NCBI GenBank assembly: GCA_015847255.1
Contig: JADLZK010000398.1
Coordinates: forward strand, 124,001 to 188,000
DNA: 64,000 nt
Direction of reading: 5' to 3'
From: Hyparrhenia diplandra
Lineage: Eukaryota; Streptophyta; Magnoliopsida; Poales; Poaceae
Made by a program: the position numbers and the translations under genes. Below the pieces are notes generated by a model that worked only from the letters and a program-made list of their open reading frames with translations, ran no database searches and had not been told where the DNA came from. Positions 21,387-34,292 of this stretch are shown here, piece by piece (the first letter of the stretch is position 1; each line of letters starts with the position of its first letter).

Positions 21387-24300
21387 TCACAAGCAATGCT
21401 TGTCATCAAAACCTTCTTGTGTGAGCAGGCCTGTGACAAGTTTCTTTAATCTGTCCACACCAGGCCCGGGCGGAGATCTTGCACACGCTCAACAGCGAAG
21501 GGTTTCCCTTTCTCGGTTGTATTCAGTATATCTGTCCATCCACCAGGCACAAATCCATCAGGTCGGCGCCCAATAGTTCCTGGTCAATCTTGTCCAGCAC
21601 AGGATCTTCTCTTCCAAACTTTCTCGCAAAGGGCGCATTACTGTTAACCATACCATCAAAGTCAGCAAGTGTGAGATAATGAGGATGTTGCTTTGGTGGG
21701 TTGTCCCAAGAAATGAAATGTAGATCATGATTGACTGTGGTGTTGCGGAACTCCGGGACATTGCAGATGACTGTGTGGAAGTAACCCTCTGGTGAAGAAA
21801 GAAAATTGGCGTAATACATCAGGACTGTCCTTGGGAGATTGTCCCATCCCCATATACAGTATTCAATAAACTGATGAGTAAGCATCATCCATGCTGATCC
21901 TGAAAATTGTGCAATACAAGCATTTATATTCACAGGTGCAAAGTGAGGAAACATATATAGCTAGAACAAAATTGGGCAGGAACAGTAAGTTGATATTAAA
22001 GCATAGCTTCAAATACCATAACATGGTACATGAATAGAAAGTAGCACACAGATTAACACGAATGGCTCCTGCAACCAAGCAAATACTAATGCCAAAACTC
22101 CATAAAATATTTAATGATTTAATGATGAGTCGTTTACTTTGAATCAGGTTAAGTGTGAAATCAGAGGGGATGGAAATGATAACTTTACTAAATAAAGCCA
22201 GGATGTCACTTTCACCATTCACAAGCTGGTGATTGCCAGGGTGGTACCGCGAGATGCTTACCCTAACTAAAGTTATGCTTTTGTTGAAAGCCTCAAGGAT
22301 CCATAACTACCTTTCCCACTAAAAAGATTGTGATCTTCAGCCACCCAGAAATCATGAGTATCTCTTGGAGGAAGCAACTAAACTTACAGGTAGTATTTTA
22401 GTCCCATACATGTCTTAATAATATTAAAAGGGGAGAATGCATAAAAAGCATTTGAATATATCTAGATAGATTGTATTTGTAAACATGTAAACATCCTGAA
22501 ATTGATTGCGTTGGGCCATATTTGAATCAAAGTTAAATCCATTTTCTTTATTCATAGTTGGAAAACTTCTCATGGTACCATACCAATAAAAGAAGCAGAA
22601 GATCAAGTGGCTTCAAACTGTTAACAATAGCCTGTGTTCTTTAAGCAAAATTGGTGTTTCAACAAATTTGAGACCAAATTGATATGTCCATGGACAGCTA
22701 AAATGAAGCTATGCAGTGGCTATCTCAACTGGTAGTATGCTGCAATTTTTTTCACTACTTGGAGATATTGTAATGGAAGTGTTCTATAATTTGTTTCTAG
22801 CAAATCATTTGATAACCTATTCTGGTAGTGCAGAGATAGTCCATACAAAAGAATAATGATTGTCCACAGATTATTAGGTAATGAGGACACACTAGCAATT
22901 CAACACCATAATCCTAAATCAAGAGTATAGCTGGACCATCGCAACAGCATAAAAATTCTCAACCTGGTATTAAATCACGACAGGTAGACTGGTCAAATAC
23001 TGGCAACACCATCTGCTGACAGAAGTACTGACGTCATGGTTCATGCTCAACCAAACTTAGTCTTAACACAGTCAGCAAAGAAAATTATATGTTTGCTTTG
23101 TTGTGTCAAGCATTCACAACAGTGACAAAGAAAAGCTGTTTAGTTTACACATGATTCCAGGGACAACAGACATGTAAATAGCAACAAACCAATTAAGTAT
23201 AATGATATATGCAAAATACGAAACACCAATAACTAGAAGGGGACTGAGAGCTCGTTTCAGAATTCTCAGGAAAGATGATGTTGTATTTACCAGTGAAGAG
23301 CTTGAACGCAGTTGGGACGCTCCTTTTCTCTGTTATCCAGAAAACGTCAGACTTCTGCAGGCTATATAGCCCAGGGTCGATGATCACTGGCTTGGCCCTC
23401 TGGTACCTACAGAGACACATATTTAGCAACTGCAGAACTGGTGGGAACAGATAACAGAACTTTGAGACAAACTGTAAACTTACTCCTTCCATCCGATGTC
23501 ACTGGTATGCTCAATGAAGTTAAGCTGCCTGGGCAACTCGGAGAGCACATGCAACAGATCTGCCAATAGATAGACAAATCAGATAAACAGAGAGACGTGT
23601 TGATCACAAGTAAAATGTTTGCACCATGAACAAGTAGAAGAATCCATAAGGTAATCGAAAGGGAAGACGCAAAATATGATTGCAATCAAAGAGAGAGAAA
23701 AGAGAGAGGGAAGGCTCTATTTAAAGAAAGAAATACGCCCAAGATTGACTTTCCCCTGATACCACCTAGAAGCGGCAAAAAGTAATCAAATCTAAGCAAA
23801 TTCCCAGACCAATTGGGTAAAAACATGTTGTCATAAACTAATCTCACCCCATTCCCCAATTGGCAACCAAGCCCGCGTATAAAATCGCATGTTTGGCGAC
23901 AGACACCGTATCCTCCAGCAAGGAGTGAGTGACCCAAACTCGAATTCAATTGATTTCGCCCAAATCGGTTGGCAAAGATCGGAGCACCAAAATTCAATTG
24001 GGATCAAAGGTGGCGTCTTCCCGCGACGGATAGATCCAATCGCGAAACTGGGTGGGCGCAGATCGCATCTTCACTTACCGTCCTGTGTGACGAGCGGATA
24101 GTCGGAGGCGGAGAGGTTGATGAACCAGTCCCAATCCCCGCCCTCGCGCAGCAGGATGGCAGCCGCGTGCAGCGTGTTGGCCACCATGGTCGGGCCACGG
24201 TAGGTGACGAGGTTGGCCCGTGTGACGACCCTGACGTTGCGGAACCTTGCGTAGACGGGGTCGGCGCGAACCGCCGACGCGAGCTCGGCGCGCTCGGCGG

Positions 24301-24652
24301 CGGGGGCCTCGAGGTCGAGGTGCACGACGTACGTGTTGGCCGGGTGGTAGAGCGCCCTGAGCGTCCGTCGCAGCGCGGCTCCGTCCCCGGCCGAGCCGGA
24401 GATGAGGTAGGCGATCCGTGGCACGGCGCCGGTCCGGGGCGGACGCTCCTCGGCACGCATCTGCTGGCGGAGCTTGGCCTCGACGAAGAGAGGCTCGGCG
24501 GAGGCCGACGACGGGAGCGGCGAGAAGGAGAGGAGCAGCGCGCGGGAGGAGGAGAAGAAGAGCGACGCGGAGATGAGGAGCGACGAGAGCAGGACCGACG
24601 CCAGGAGCGGCGCCGCCCACCGCCGGTGGGTGCCGTGGATGCGCCGCCGCAC
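21387..24652 (-). CDS. GT14 family glycosyltransferase (GlcAT14-like)
   Basis: Type II Golgi membrane protein of CAZy family GT14 (Core-2/I-branching, DUF266); plant members of this subgroup add beta-glucuronic acid to arabinogalactan proteins. Minus-strand exons: 24079-24652, 23484-23559, 23291-23406 and 21387-21899, all GT-AG, about 426 residues. A signal anchor (PLLASVLLSSLLISASLFF) follows a short basic N-terminus. Landmarks: PRIAYLISGSAGDGAALRR, HPANTYVVHLDLEAP, VTYRGPTMVANTLHAAAILL, DWDWFINLSASDYPLVTQDD, SAWMMLTHQFIEYCIWGWDN, EGYFHTVICNVPEF, ADFDGMVNSNAPFARKF and the end GLLTQEGFDDKHCL. Single bases are missing near 21466 and 21568. An in-phase start one frameshift upstream, at 24698 (MLEAKPPSPG), is also plausible. 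The precise sugar specificity is inference. Confidence 0.92.
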
Positions 24653-24698
24653 CCCCGGCCGCGCCGGAGCCCGGCGACGGCGGCTTCGCCTCTAGCAT

Positions 24699-27335
24699 CC
24701 CCCTCGCCCACCTCCTCCTCCTCCGGCGACGGGGACACCGGATCGCGCCGCGGGGCGGCTTAATTGGGGAAGCCGGCGACGGTTGGGGCTCGCTCGCACC
24801 GCACGCGATGTGGCGTGGCGTGGTGAGGTTACCGTCCGCTAGGGAGAGCGGGCGCTGCGGAGGTGAAGGGGAAGGGGAGGTGGGCACGGGACAAGACGAG
24901 ACGGGCAGGAGGAGCGCTGAGCGCGTCGCCTCGTGAGTGGGCGCTGCTGCTGGTGCGGTGGGCGGGCGGGTTAACCTTTGCGTTGGTGCGCCGCTGCCAG
25001 CCGGCCGGTCGGGTTGGCCTGCCTCCAGAAGTCAGTCGTGGCCTCATCTCGTCTCGTCTGTTGCGTGTGCCACGGATGGAGATGGAGATGGGAGACGGAC
25101 CCGAAAGCCTCGTCCTGCCGTGGAGACGGGGAAGATAGGTGGAGTGAGGTGTTGGGTTAGGAATTTTCGGTGCTAATCTAACAGAAATGGGTTGGAATTC
25201 TTTGGTGCTCACAAATCCATGTGTATAAACTGCGTGCGTTGTGTTGTGTCCACGCTTTGTCCTGATCCTTCACAAGTTAAAGAGCAACTTTAACACCTTA
25301 GCTGAATTTAATAGCCAAATTTTATTGTTAAAAACTTCTTAAAAACAAAAGAGATCCACGGCTAGTCTTGCTATTTTTCTGAGTTAGATAGCAAATGGAC
25401 ATATTTGACTGCATATGACCTTTAATTAACATATTTGTTATTTTCTGAACCATATAGCATATGTGTTGAAGTTTTTTTTCTTCTAAAAATTCATAAATAG
25501 TCTACTTGACAAAGATAACACATATGTTGGAGTTACACTAAGTATCGGTAGTAATTGATTAGATCAAGCTCCCACTAAAATCTATAATCTATAACTCTTA
25601 TAAAGATAAACCCCACTAGATGAGTTCTCTCTACACGCAAGGTGTCCACATCATTCTCCAATAAGTGAACCCACTACATATTCTATCCTTTCATACAAAG
25701 TGTACACATCATTACCTACTATGTCCATGTCATCCCTTATTAATTATAAAAAAATCCATGTCATCTCTATCATTAAAATGATTTAAATCTTTAATCTATT
25801 AACATATAAGTTATACCAACATATAATATTTGCTTCATCACCTATTCCTTTATAACCTAATCAAATATTCTATACTGTTTTTTTCAGAGCTGATTAGTTA
25901 AAATAACTATTAGACAAATTCTTATATATGTATACATAATGTTCTATATAAAAAGTATTATTAAGAGAAATCAAGGCAACGCCATGGGGTATTATACTTC
26001 TAGTTGATTGTAAAGACAACATAGATTTAATATGTGCTAAATATTGTCAGATGTGTTTATTTTGTATATGTAGATATATATGGTAGATTCTAAAAAGAGA
26101 TCAGTTTCGAACTGAAATTCGTCTAGATTCCCTTTTTATTCTCGATGAAAGGAAAACCAAAAGATTTTGAGCCGTATTTTAATTTGGCCTGGCAATTATA
26201 TTTAGGGTTTAGTGGTTCCTGACCAACTGAAATGGATGTAGCTGGTTGGTTCGAATAGCAAAAAAAGTTGTTGGACTAGAATAAATCCTAGGCCAACTAA
26301 ATAGCACACTTTAGCATGATTCGTGCTTTGGTCGAGCTATGAGTGGACGCCATGAGTACAATAACAATTCTTCGATGCCATCGTGGAGCTGCAAAGAATG
26401 CCGTCCCGGAGAGATTTGTACCGAGGCAAAGGAAGATTTTTCCTGTAATGAAAATGTAGTATAATCCTGGGCAGGGGAACACGCCTTGTTGATGTCGACA
26501 CCTGCACAGTACTAATCCGATTGCTGTTTAACCTTTTTTTTTTTTTGAGCCATAGAACTCGTCTCCCTTTACTCACGAAGTCATGATGAGTGGCACTGCA
26601 CTTAACTGTACTCCTACTGCTTTGGCTATGGGTGAGGTACACGTGTCCGAGAGTGCGCGACTGTCAGAAAATGTTCTCTTATCCGTCCTTTTGTATTGTG
26701 CAGGAACTGGAAGTACCACCTTAAGTCCAACGGGTACCGGTAATTTTCCTATTCTATAGTTAACTAAAAGAATATTTATCAAATGAGTTAGGAAAGTTCT
26801 ATTCATATATACCATCGTTCATGGCGGAGTTCTTGAAGCTATATACCAACCTAAAAAGTAGGATAATTCCTATGGTCATCATTAATTTGGATGCCCACTA
26901 AGTAAAATGATGATACTCCACTTTTGGAAAATACTAGTGCACAACAGTAATTTCCATTGAGCTACACGAATTTATGGAGTCACTCGACCCCGACAACAAA
27001 AAGTACTTCACTTTGATACACGTGAATCAAGAGATAAAGAGATGTGATGGCTAGGTAGATGTAGTTGAGAAGATGCATATGACAAGAAAAATATATTTTA
27101 ACGAAATAATCCATTAAGAATATGGTTTTATGTGTAGTGCCTACATGATTTGACTTGCTAAATATAGAATTCATCTCATAATAAAACTCTAAAATTCATC
27201 TCATAATTATGTGTTGAGATTGCCCTTTCATGCCTTATACACTTTTCAATAACTCGTGTCATTATGTGGTATGATCCAACAATGATATAACTCGTGTTGT
27301 TTTCATTCAAAGGAAAAGTTCCATATAATAATCTT
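24699..27335. other. GC-rich GT14 promoter region grading into AT-rich intergenic DNA
   Basis: 24700-25140 is CpG-rich and contains overlapping open frames on both strands, the signature of a grass 5' region rather than of coding DNA. 25150-27335 is AT-rich without recognisable genes. No TATA box was convincing. Confidence 0.5.
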
Positions 27336-27582
27336 AGAGGCTGTTGGATTTAGACAACTAATAGTTGGATTTAGACAACTAATAGTTGGCTCCTAAAAAT
27401 AGATTTAATAGATCTAAACAATCAGAATTAATAATTTAAAACAAACCATCAAACTAACAAAAATTTATCAGTTGGTTTTCAAATAATTCCTATTACTATG
27501 AACTATGAAGCTAATTAAAGCTATTAACTAGTTTTTGCATCTAACGAGTAAGAACTAGATGTGAGGATCCAAAACACTCTAA
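27336..27582. mobile_element. Tourist-like MITE with internal 21-bp duplication
   Basis: The left end TAGAGGCTGTTGGATTTAG is loosely complementary to the right end GATCCAAAACACTCTAAA. Just inside the left end GTTGGATTTAGACAACTAATA occurs twice in tandem. Target-site assignment is uncertain (TTA left, TAA right). Confidence 0.5.
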
Positions 27583-28057
27583 AGCAAGAAACATGATAAG
27601 CTTCTGAACTTTATTTAATCTGTGTTATTTGTTAAAATTAGTTGCTATGAGATTTATACATATATAGTTCGTCTGGGATTTTTACATTCTATGACAGTAA
27701 TACAACAAATTAAACCATAGGAATGAATAGTGGCACCTCCATTCCAACTTTACACCACATCATGTATAAAGTAGAACACATTGATCCTTTGGGTGCTCAC
27801 CAGTGGAATATATAGAGTGCTGGGAAGGGTGCTTGTTTTTGCACCCGATTATGGTTCCACCATTTTTAGAAAAAAAAAAAGAGAGAGACCTTTTAATACC
27901 AATTGGACTCATCTTATGGCCCCGTTCGTTTCTTCCAGAATGAAGCGCAGGAATAGTTCTGGCCGGAATCAGTACTTTAATTTAAGCTTCAATGACCGTA
28001 TTGATTTCTAGCGTCAAAATGGCGTAACAGAAGCCGGAGAAAATTGTTCCAAGCATA

Positions 28058-28295
28058 CTCTCTCCATCCCATTGAGTTTGTCAGTTTCGATCCCGATTCC
28101 TTTTTTTTTAATGATTCGTCTTATTTAAATTTTTTGCACAAATATAATTTATTTTTTCATGACTTATTTTATCAATAAAGATACTTGAATACTAATTAAT
28201 TTATTTTATTATTTCCATAAATATTTTGAATAAGACGGATGGTCAAACATGAAGATCAAAAGTCAAAAAATGACAAACTCCATGGGATGAGGGAG
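28058..28295. mobile_element. Stowaway MITE
   Basis: CTCTCTCCATCCCATTGAG at the left and CTCCATGGGATGAGGGAG at the right are inverted, flanked by TA. The interior has the TGACAAACTC / GAGTTTGTCA subterminal pair. 238 bp. Confidence 0.8.
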
Positions 28296-28525
28296 TAGCA
28301 ACCTGATGCGCCTTGCTTAGCAAATTCTAGAAAACTCATAGGCCGCCATTTTTTTGATAGTTGAGTTTATATTGGTAACTTTTATTATATAATAAAACCC
28401 TATTTAAAATTGAGAGAAAACTTATTTGCTATGAAAACAAAAGTAATCTAATTTGTGTATAATTAATTTCTATAAAATTTCATGCATTCCAAAAAGGGGC
28501 TAAAAGGAAATATTTATAGACCAGT

Positions 28526-28753
28526 ATGTGTTCAATGTCCCACATGCATGATAGAGTTGGTGGAACCAATATTGATAAGCATCTGCCATCTGGAGTGGAA
28601 TATAGTGCTCAAGAGCAACCGGACAAATCGTGTATTTTTGCCTCAAAAGGTTTGGATGTAGTGGAGCTCAGCCTGCCCTTAACAAATGGTGGTGAGGTGG
28701 TCTCCACTTTACTCCAGCCGCTCTTACAAAGTTGTTCCAATAGAATCTTGTGA
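28526..28753 (+). other. Unrecognised 75-residue frame
   Basis: The frame has normal composition (HLPSGVEYSAQEQPDKSCIF and following) and could be a gene fragment. The opposite strand reads GVAHTLAREL at about 28810-28840, similar to the end of LINE RNase H domains, which would make this a LINE-derived piece. Neither reading is firm. Confidence 0.2.
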
Positions 28754-28928
28754 CATTTGCAATAGCTAGCGCATGCATGAATTCTCCAATCCTTTGATGT
28801 CTGTTGCATCAACTCTCTAGCGAGAGTATGCGCTACTCCCACTTAACGAAGCAAAGCATGTGCCAATACACGTTGCATCAACTCTCTTCTTTGTGCGGTA
28901 ATTGATTTAAAACGAAAAGAAAAAACTA

Positions 28929-29162
28929 CTCCCTCCATCCTAAATTATAAGTCGTTTGACTTTTTTTGGCTCCCAAGTTTGACCATTCGCCTTATTCAAA
29001 AAAATCTACACAAATATAGTCAAATTTAAGTCATTCTTTAAGAACTTTTATTAATGAAGAAAGCCACGGTAAAAGAAATGATATTTTGTATAAATTTTTA
29101 AATAAGGCAGTGGTCAAACTTGTTGTCAAAAAGTCAAACGACTTATAAATCGACGGAGGGAG
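28929..29162. mobile_element. Stowaway MITE
   Basis: CTCCCTCCATCCTAAATTATAAGTCGTTTGACTTTTT and the inverted AAAAAGTCAAACGACTTATAAATCGACGGAGGGAG, with TA on both sides, form a classical intact Stowaway of 234 bp. Confidence 0.9.
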
Positions 29163-29391
29163 TACATGTGACTAGCACACTTTTATATAGTGGGCAACGC
29201 AACAGTAGCGGTCAAGGCTTTAATTTCTTTCACCGGTCTTGATTTTACATGCTCTCTAACACAAACAACTTTTAAGAATCTTTGTCGTTGTCATGACTCA
29301 TGAGCAACGGGCCCATTCTCATGTATTTTATTTTTGTTGCCTCTACCTACACATGCATGATCAATGGTGATGGCCAATTTAATCGAGTTTA

Positions 29392-29863
29392 GAGCATCTC
29401 TATTAGCCTTTCTTAAACTCAATCTCACATTATCATTTGTGGAGTTGTTTGAATAAAAAATCTCTCTGTATATATATTTTTTCATCATCCAACTACTTTT
29501 CTATGGCTTGGACATACTCTAGAGATCCAATTTCATTCTACGTAGCTAAGAAAATTCGAATAGTAAATAGCTATATTTGCATCTCCAAGAGCTCTTGTTC
29601 TAACAAAGTAGCTAAAATCCTAATTTAGCTATTATGTAAAATGGAATAGCTAGTAAAAAATGATGAAATTCAAATGAGCTTCTCTAAATCTAACATACAC
29701 GGCGGGAAAGATGACTAGCGGGCAAGTCTTCTATATTTAGCTAGCAAGGGAGGAAATAGAAAACAAGATAGTTAGGCGAGAAAAATAAAGAGTTTGTTAG
29801 ATGATGAAGTTTCTATTTTTTTAGCTAACTCATCCAATATACCCGAGCTCTTCGAGATGCTCT
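29392..29863. mobile_element. TIR element with GAGCATCTC termini
   Basis: GAGCATCTCTATTAGCC at the left is paired with CTTCGAGATGCTC at the right, and both abut TTA/TAA. A related inner phrase GCATCTCCAAGAGCTC occurs at 29579-29594. This is the pattern of an abundant Tourist-like grass MITE; about 470 bp, without coding capacity. Confidence 0.5.
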
Positions 29864-32800
29864 AAGAGCAACTTGAAGAGATTTAGATTTAGATCGAATT
29901 ATATGATTAAATAGCAAACAAATAGCAACATATGAATGCTTCCTATATTGTATAATGAGAGAAACAAAATAGAGAATGTCAAATTTGGCTAAGAATACAC
30001 GCAAAAACATGTAGTAGGTTTACATCATACACAGAACGTTTTTACTAAAAAAAAAAAAAAGAGTCACAGAGCAACTGGGTAACACTTTTCCTTTTTAATC
30101 TTTTCTCAGGTTCTAAAGTAAGCTAAGAGCATCCTTTGATTCCTGTTTTAACCTTTTCTCAGGTTGTGTACTTCTTCTCATTGTGCATGTGCGGTGGCGG
30201 CCCTGGCGGGACCACGAGTCGGTAACACTTGTCCTTAATCTTGTAGAAGGAACTGTAACTACTCCAAGTTTATAACTCGCTGGCTTGTGTTTTCACTTTT
30301 CACTGCGTATTATACCTAGTACGTATCGAGTAGGTTCTGGTTGGATTGCACGCCATTGAAACATGAAGCCCGCCGCGCCACCGCGATCGGAACACAGCAC
30401 AGGCATCAGCAAATGCTTCCGGCGCAGCGCATCCTGCCGGGAGCCAGCCGTGGACCCCCGCAGCTACGCAAAGGCTGATGGTAGGCATAAATTAGGCACT
30501 GGCTGGCTGGCCCGGCCGGCCGTTCCGCGCCGCACCATTGTCCACGAGCGTGTACGGATCTAGGCAGCCAACGGCAGGGCGCCACGTCGGATCCCTCCCC
30601 ACATGCTGCCACGACATGCGTTCTCTCTCCTCTTCTGTTCCACGTGTACCAGTGGGAGTGTGTGTTTCGCTCGCGTCAAGTACACGTAACGTACTCCTAC
30701 TGTTTTGGCCGCGACTGCGTGCTTCCGTCCATCTGGTGTTCCGGTTTGTCGCAGGCTAGACCGAGAGATCGAGACGTGTCCGCTGACCCCACGGTCACGG
30801 CGCCCGGCCGCCGGCGACTCGTCATGGTTCTGGACTTTCGCAAGTCTCCTACCATATGTACGGTATTACGGCGACTCCATGATTGTACTACAGCGAATTC
30901 AAATTTCAAAACTGGGTCCGGGTACGGTACTGTACCGTATCGTATCGCTGTCGCGGACGCCACCAGATCCCAGCCAGCTAGTACTACTACGTACAGTACT
31001 GATCGGACAATCTCGGTTGGTCCCTGCAGATAATACTACCACATGGAACAGATGCAGATCGCCGCCGCGCTGCAAGCTGCCGGCCGGCCGGTGCCGACGC
31101 GTGCGGTATACTCATTGATGATTGACAGGGTGCCACGGTGGCAGGGGTTTGATTTGACGATCGCTAATAATGCAGCGCAACCACACACACACACACACGC
31201 AGATTGCCTACCTTTTGGGTCAGCGGGTCAATTGATTCAGCTGGTGGTGGTAAAACTCGTGTAATGCACGGCAAGGACCTGCTGCGCGTTCGGTGACAGC
31301 GGGTCAATTGATTCAGCTGCGGAGCTGCCGTCGGTTGGTTCTTGTTGCCATCGATCGACCTCCCCGTCCAGCCAGCGTCGTGCCGGTCGGTGCATTTCTT
31401 CTGGAGCTGTTTAATTATGGCAGTTTCTTTGCCTGTCGTAAAACAATATGGTAGTTAGAATTGCTGATGAGATGGGCTGATAAGTCCAAGCGAGCAGGAG
31501 TGACTCAAACGATAAACCAAAACACCTCAGAAAAATCACGCACGCCTGCTTCTTCTTTAGGGACAACAACCGAAACCATGATGAAACAGTAATTTGTGTA
31601 CGTACCCCGACCCAGGGAGCAAAAGCGCCTCGCTGCTGGCAGGTTATTCGTACCGGTGAAATGAAATGACGCAAGGAATGACGTAACTACTCCGCCATAC
31701 GGCGGTCACATCCATTCATATACGTACCAGTATACGGTACGGGGTATTGTATTATAATAAAGCTCCGTACAGTACAATCGTCGTACCCCCTGTGGCCTTG
31801 TCCTTCAACGAGAGCGTGCACGTGTCAGCAAAAGACCGTGGCAGTGGCAGATCTATCCGGCCCACACGCCCCATGTGCGTGCATAACTAATTGCGTCGTC
31901 GGCACCAGTCCAGTCGTGTCGGCCGGCCATCAGAGAGCTCCACGTTCAGTTCAGCATGCCCGGAAGGCCGGAACCGGAATCGGCGTGCGCCGCCGGCCGT
32001 GTGCTCCTTTCGGCCGCGCGCACGAGGCACGACCACACTTCACAAACCGACGACGACGCCACACGCTAGGGATGGACTCCACACCCCGGCGCATACGGAC
32101 AGACATACGGGTACGGCCCTTCAGTCACCACTGCCGCCACACGCATACGTACGGTACATGGCTCCACCGGCCCTCAGTCCTCCGTCTCCGTGTTGCGTCG
32201 TTCTCCGAGCGGAAAAACCCCGTGCGTTCGTTCCGGGGCAAGTCACAAACACATGGCACCTAGACGACGATACCGACGACTTTGAAAGTTCCAAAATAAA
32301 AGTTTTCTAATCTCATGAGATTTTACATGAAGTCTTTTAAGTGATATATGTATACTTTTATGAGCAATACTTTTGTAACAAAACTATTTTTATATGTTTT
32401 CACACTTTCAAACTCAATGATTTAAAAGTTATTCATCATTTAGGTTTCCAATATCTCGACCTAAGTCTTGTCCAAAGTTTACTTCAATTATGAGTATGGA
32501 GGGAGTATGCTCTCAAAATCATTCAATCAAACTCCCCTGTACTAGTTTCGAGTGGTTTTGAAAACAATTTTTTCTCTTTTTCAAATATAAAATATCGGTT
32601 AGAAATTTGATAACTTGTTTTTAAACCACGAAAAATCCATCTTAGATTTTAAATTTTAAAATGATATATAAATCCAAATATAATACTTAGAGACATCAAA
32701 ACATCTATACAAACTTTTAAAAAATAGGTTTAGCTCTCTAAAGTTGAGAGAAATATACAAAAATAGAATATTACAAAAATGCTCTAATCGTCGTATAGAC

Positions 32801-33535
32801 ACATTTTTAAAACTATACGTGTACAAAATATGAGATGACTCAGTATTTTAATGTTCAATATATTCATGCTATGCATATTGTGTATTATGCTTTCTATGGG
32901 GAAAAAAGTTTTCCAGCCATGTTTACATATCAAGTAGAATATTTTGAGAATTTCCTAGAATTTTTATGGATTTTTCCATTCTCCTAGAGCATAGTCCATT
33001 CTTAAATCATCTAGAGATATATTTCATGAGCTCCAATATATTATAACATTTTTTCGTATTCCATCTATCTTTATAATTCTTCTAGGATTTTTGAAATATT
33101 AGAGGAATTTTTATGGTTTTTAAAAAATTATCAAGTATTTGCCCATTTTAGCTTTAAAGAAGGCAAAAATTCCTTAAAAATCACTCCAAGCCAGGTAGAG
33201 AGGTAACTTGAGTGGTTCGAGAGTTTGTCTTTGTTTTAAAATTTTCTGTAAAATCAGGTTATTATACAACGATAGTTTGTGAAGCTAGGTTGGACTTTTT
33301 CACCCCTGAAATTATAGCAAATCATTGTCCTTCTCCGAACGGGCCTTACCCTGAACCCTGGTTTTGAAACTAGAGGCCCATGTACCGACGACGGGCCACA
33401 GCTGCACGCGCGGTCTCGAACCAGCGTCCAACGGTCCAACCCAACCAGAGCAGGGCGGATCAGTACACGCGCACCCAGCCAGCCGGTCGGCCGTGACGCT
33501 CCGCTCGTCCACGCACCCTAAAAAATCCTCTGTGA
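29864..33535. other. Intergenic stretch, no gene recognised
   Basis: 30150-32280 is GC-balanced with many CCGGCC phrases and short frames, none recognisable; it may be promoter or decayed TE DNA. A (CA)9 microsatellite lies at 31182-31199. The phrase TCAGCGGGTCAATTGATTCAGCTG occurs twice (near 31219 and 31299). 32285-33250 is AT-rich; TATGGAGGGAGTA near 32496-32508 looks like one Stowaway end. Confidence 0.5.
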
Positions 33536-33813
33536 ATACCCGAAACTACCCTCAAGTTGGGTCCCCTGTGAATACCCGAAAAAAGGTAGCGGATTGGGTT
33601 TCCCCTCCGCCTCCCCCCCCCTTCACAAAAGGGCGGCAGCACCAGCACGCAGCACCCCTCCCTTCCTCTTCTGTCGAGGTCGGAGCGCAGCGCAAGGCGG
33701 CGGGGAGGAACAACCGCCGCCGGCCGCCCTCCTCCGGCTCCTGCCTCCGCCACGCGCCGCCACGGGGAGGAGCGGCGTCCAATTTGGGGTTCACAGGCGG
33801 CTTCATCCCCGAG

Positions 33814-34253
33814 GTATATCTTTTTGCTCCGTCTCCTCGACGCACCGGCGCCGGTGCCGGTGCCGTAGGGTATGATTTGTCGGGTGGGGCAAAAGGGTTT
33901 GGTGATCTTGCTTAGGATGATGGGTCGGTTTGGTCCGGACTCCGGACTGAGGTCGGCGGAGCGGGGCAGGCCCAGGTTCACTGCATCTGCCTGCCTGCCC
34001 TCCGTGCTCGTTCGTTGTATTATGTGGTGATGTGCGATTGGTCGGTCCATCGAAATAGCAGCACTTGGGCCACCTTTGTCTGCGATTTCTAGTGGAGAGG
34101 GTAGGTGGTATTCTTCATTCTTAGTGGCGAGCTCTTGTTATTTTGAACCAATGGTGTTAGACTTTTGTAGTTGGTGGCTGAGAATATACCCCTTGTTGTG
34201 GCCGTCAGTGCAGCGCTGCTGAAAGCCTGACCGCCCCGCTCTGTGTCCTACAG
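33814..34253 (+). other. Probable 5' UTR intron of the Brittle-1-type gene
   Basis: A GC-rich leader (about 33600-33813) ends CCCGAG|GTATATC and a CTACAG|GTTGAGCC acceptor lies 40 bp before the BT1 start codon. The GT-AG pair and the leader composition suggest a non-coding first exon and a 440-bp leader intron. Confidence 0.5.
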
Positions 34254-34292
34254 GTTGAGCCAAAGCTGCTATATTTTTTTTTTCCTAAGAAA

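Noticed and set aside
24004..24738. 244-residue serine/arginine-rich minus frame and a 264-residue plus frame over the GT14 first exon
   Set aside because: Both are shadows of the GC-rich exon; only the frame with the glycosyltransferase motifs fits a protein family.
33190..33240. tRNA-like piece (GGTTCGAGAGTTTG)
   Set aside because: No acceptor stem or anticodon arm could be paired around it.
33364..34050. Frames of 183 and 196 residues in the BT1 leader
   Set aside because: They cross the probable leader exon and intron, are Pro/Arg/Gly rich and match no family.
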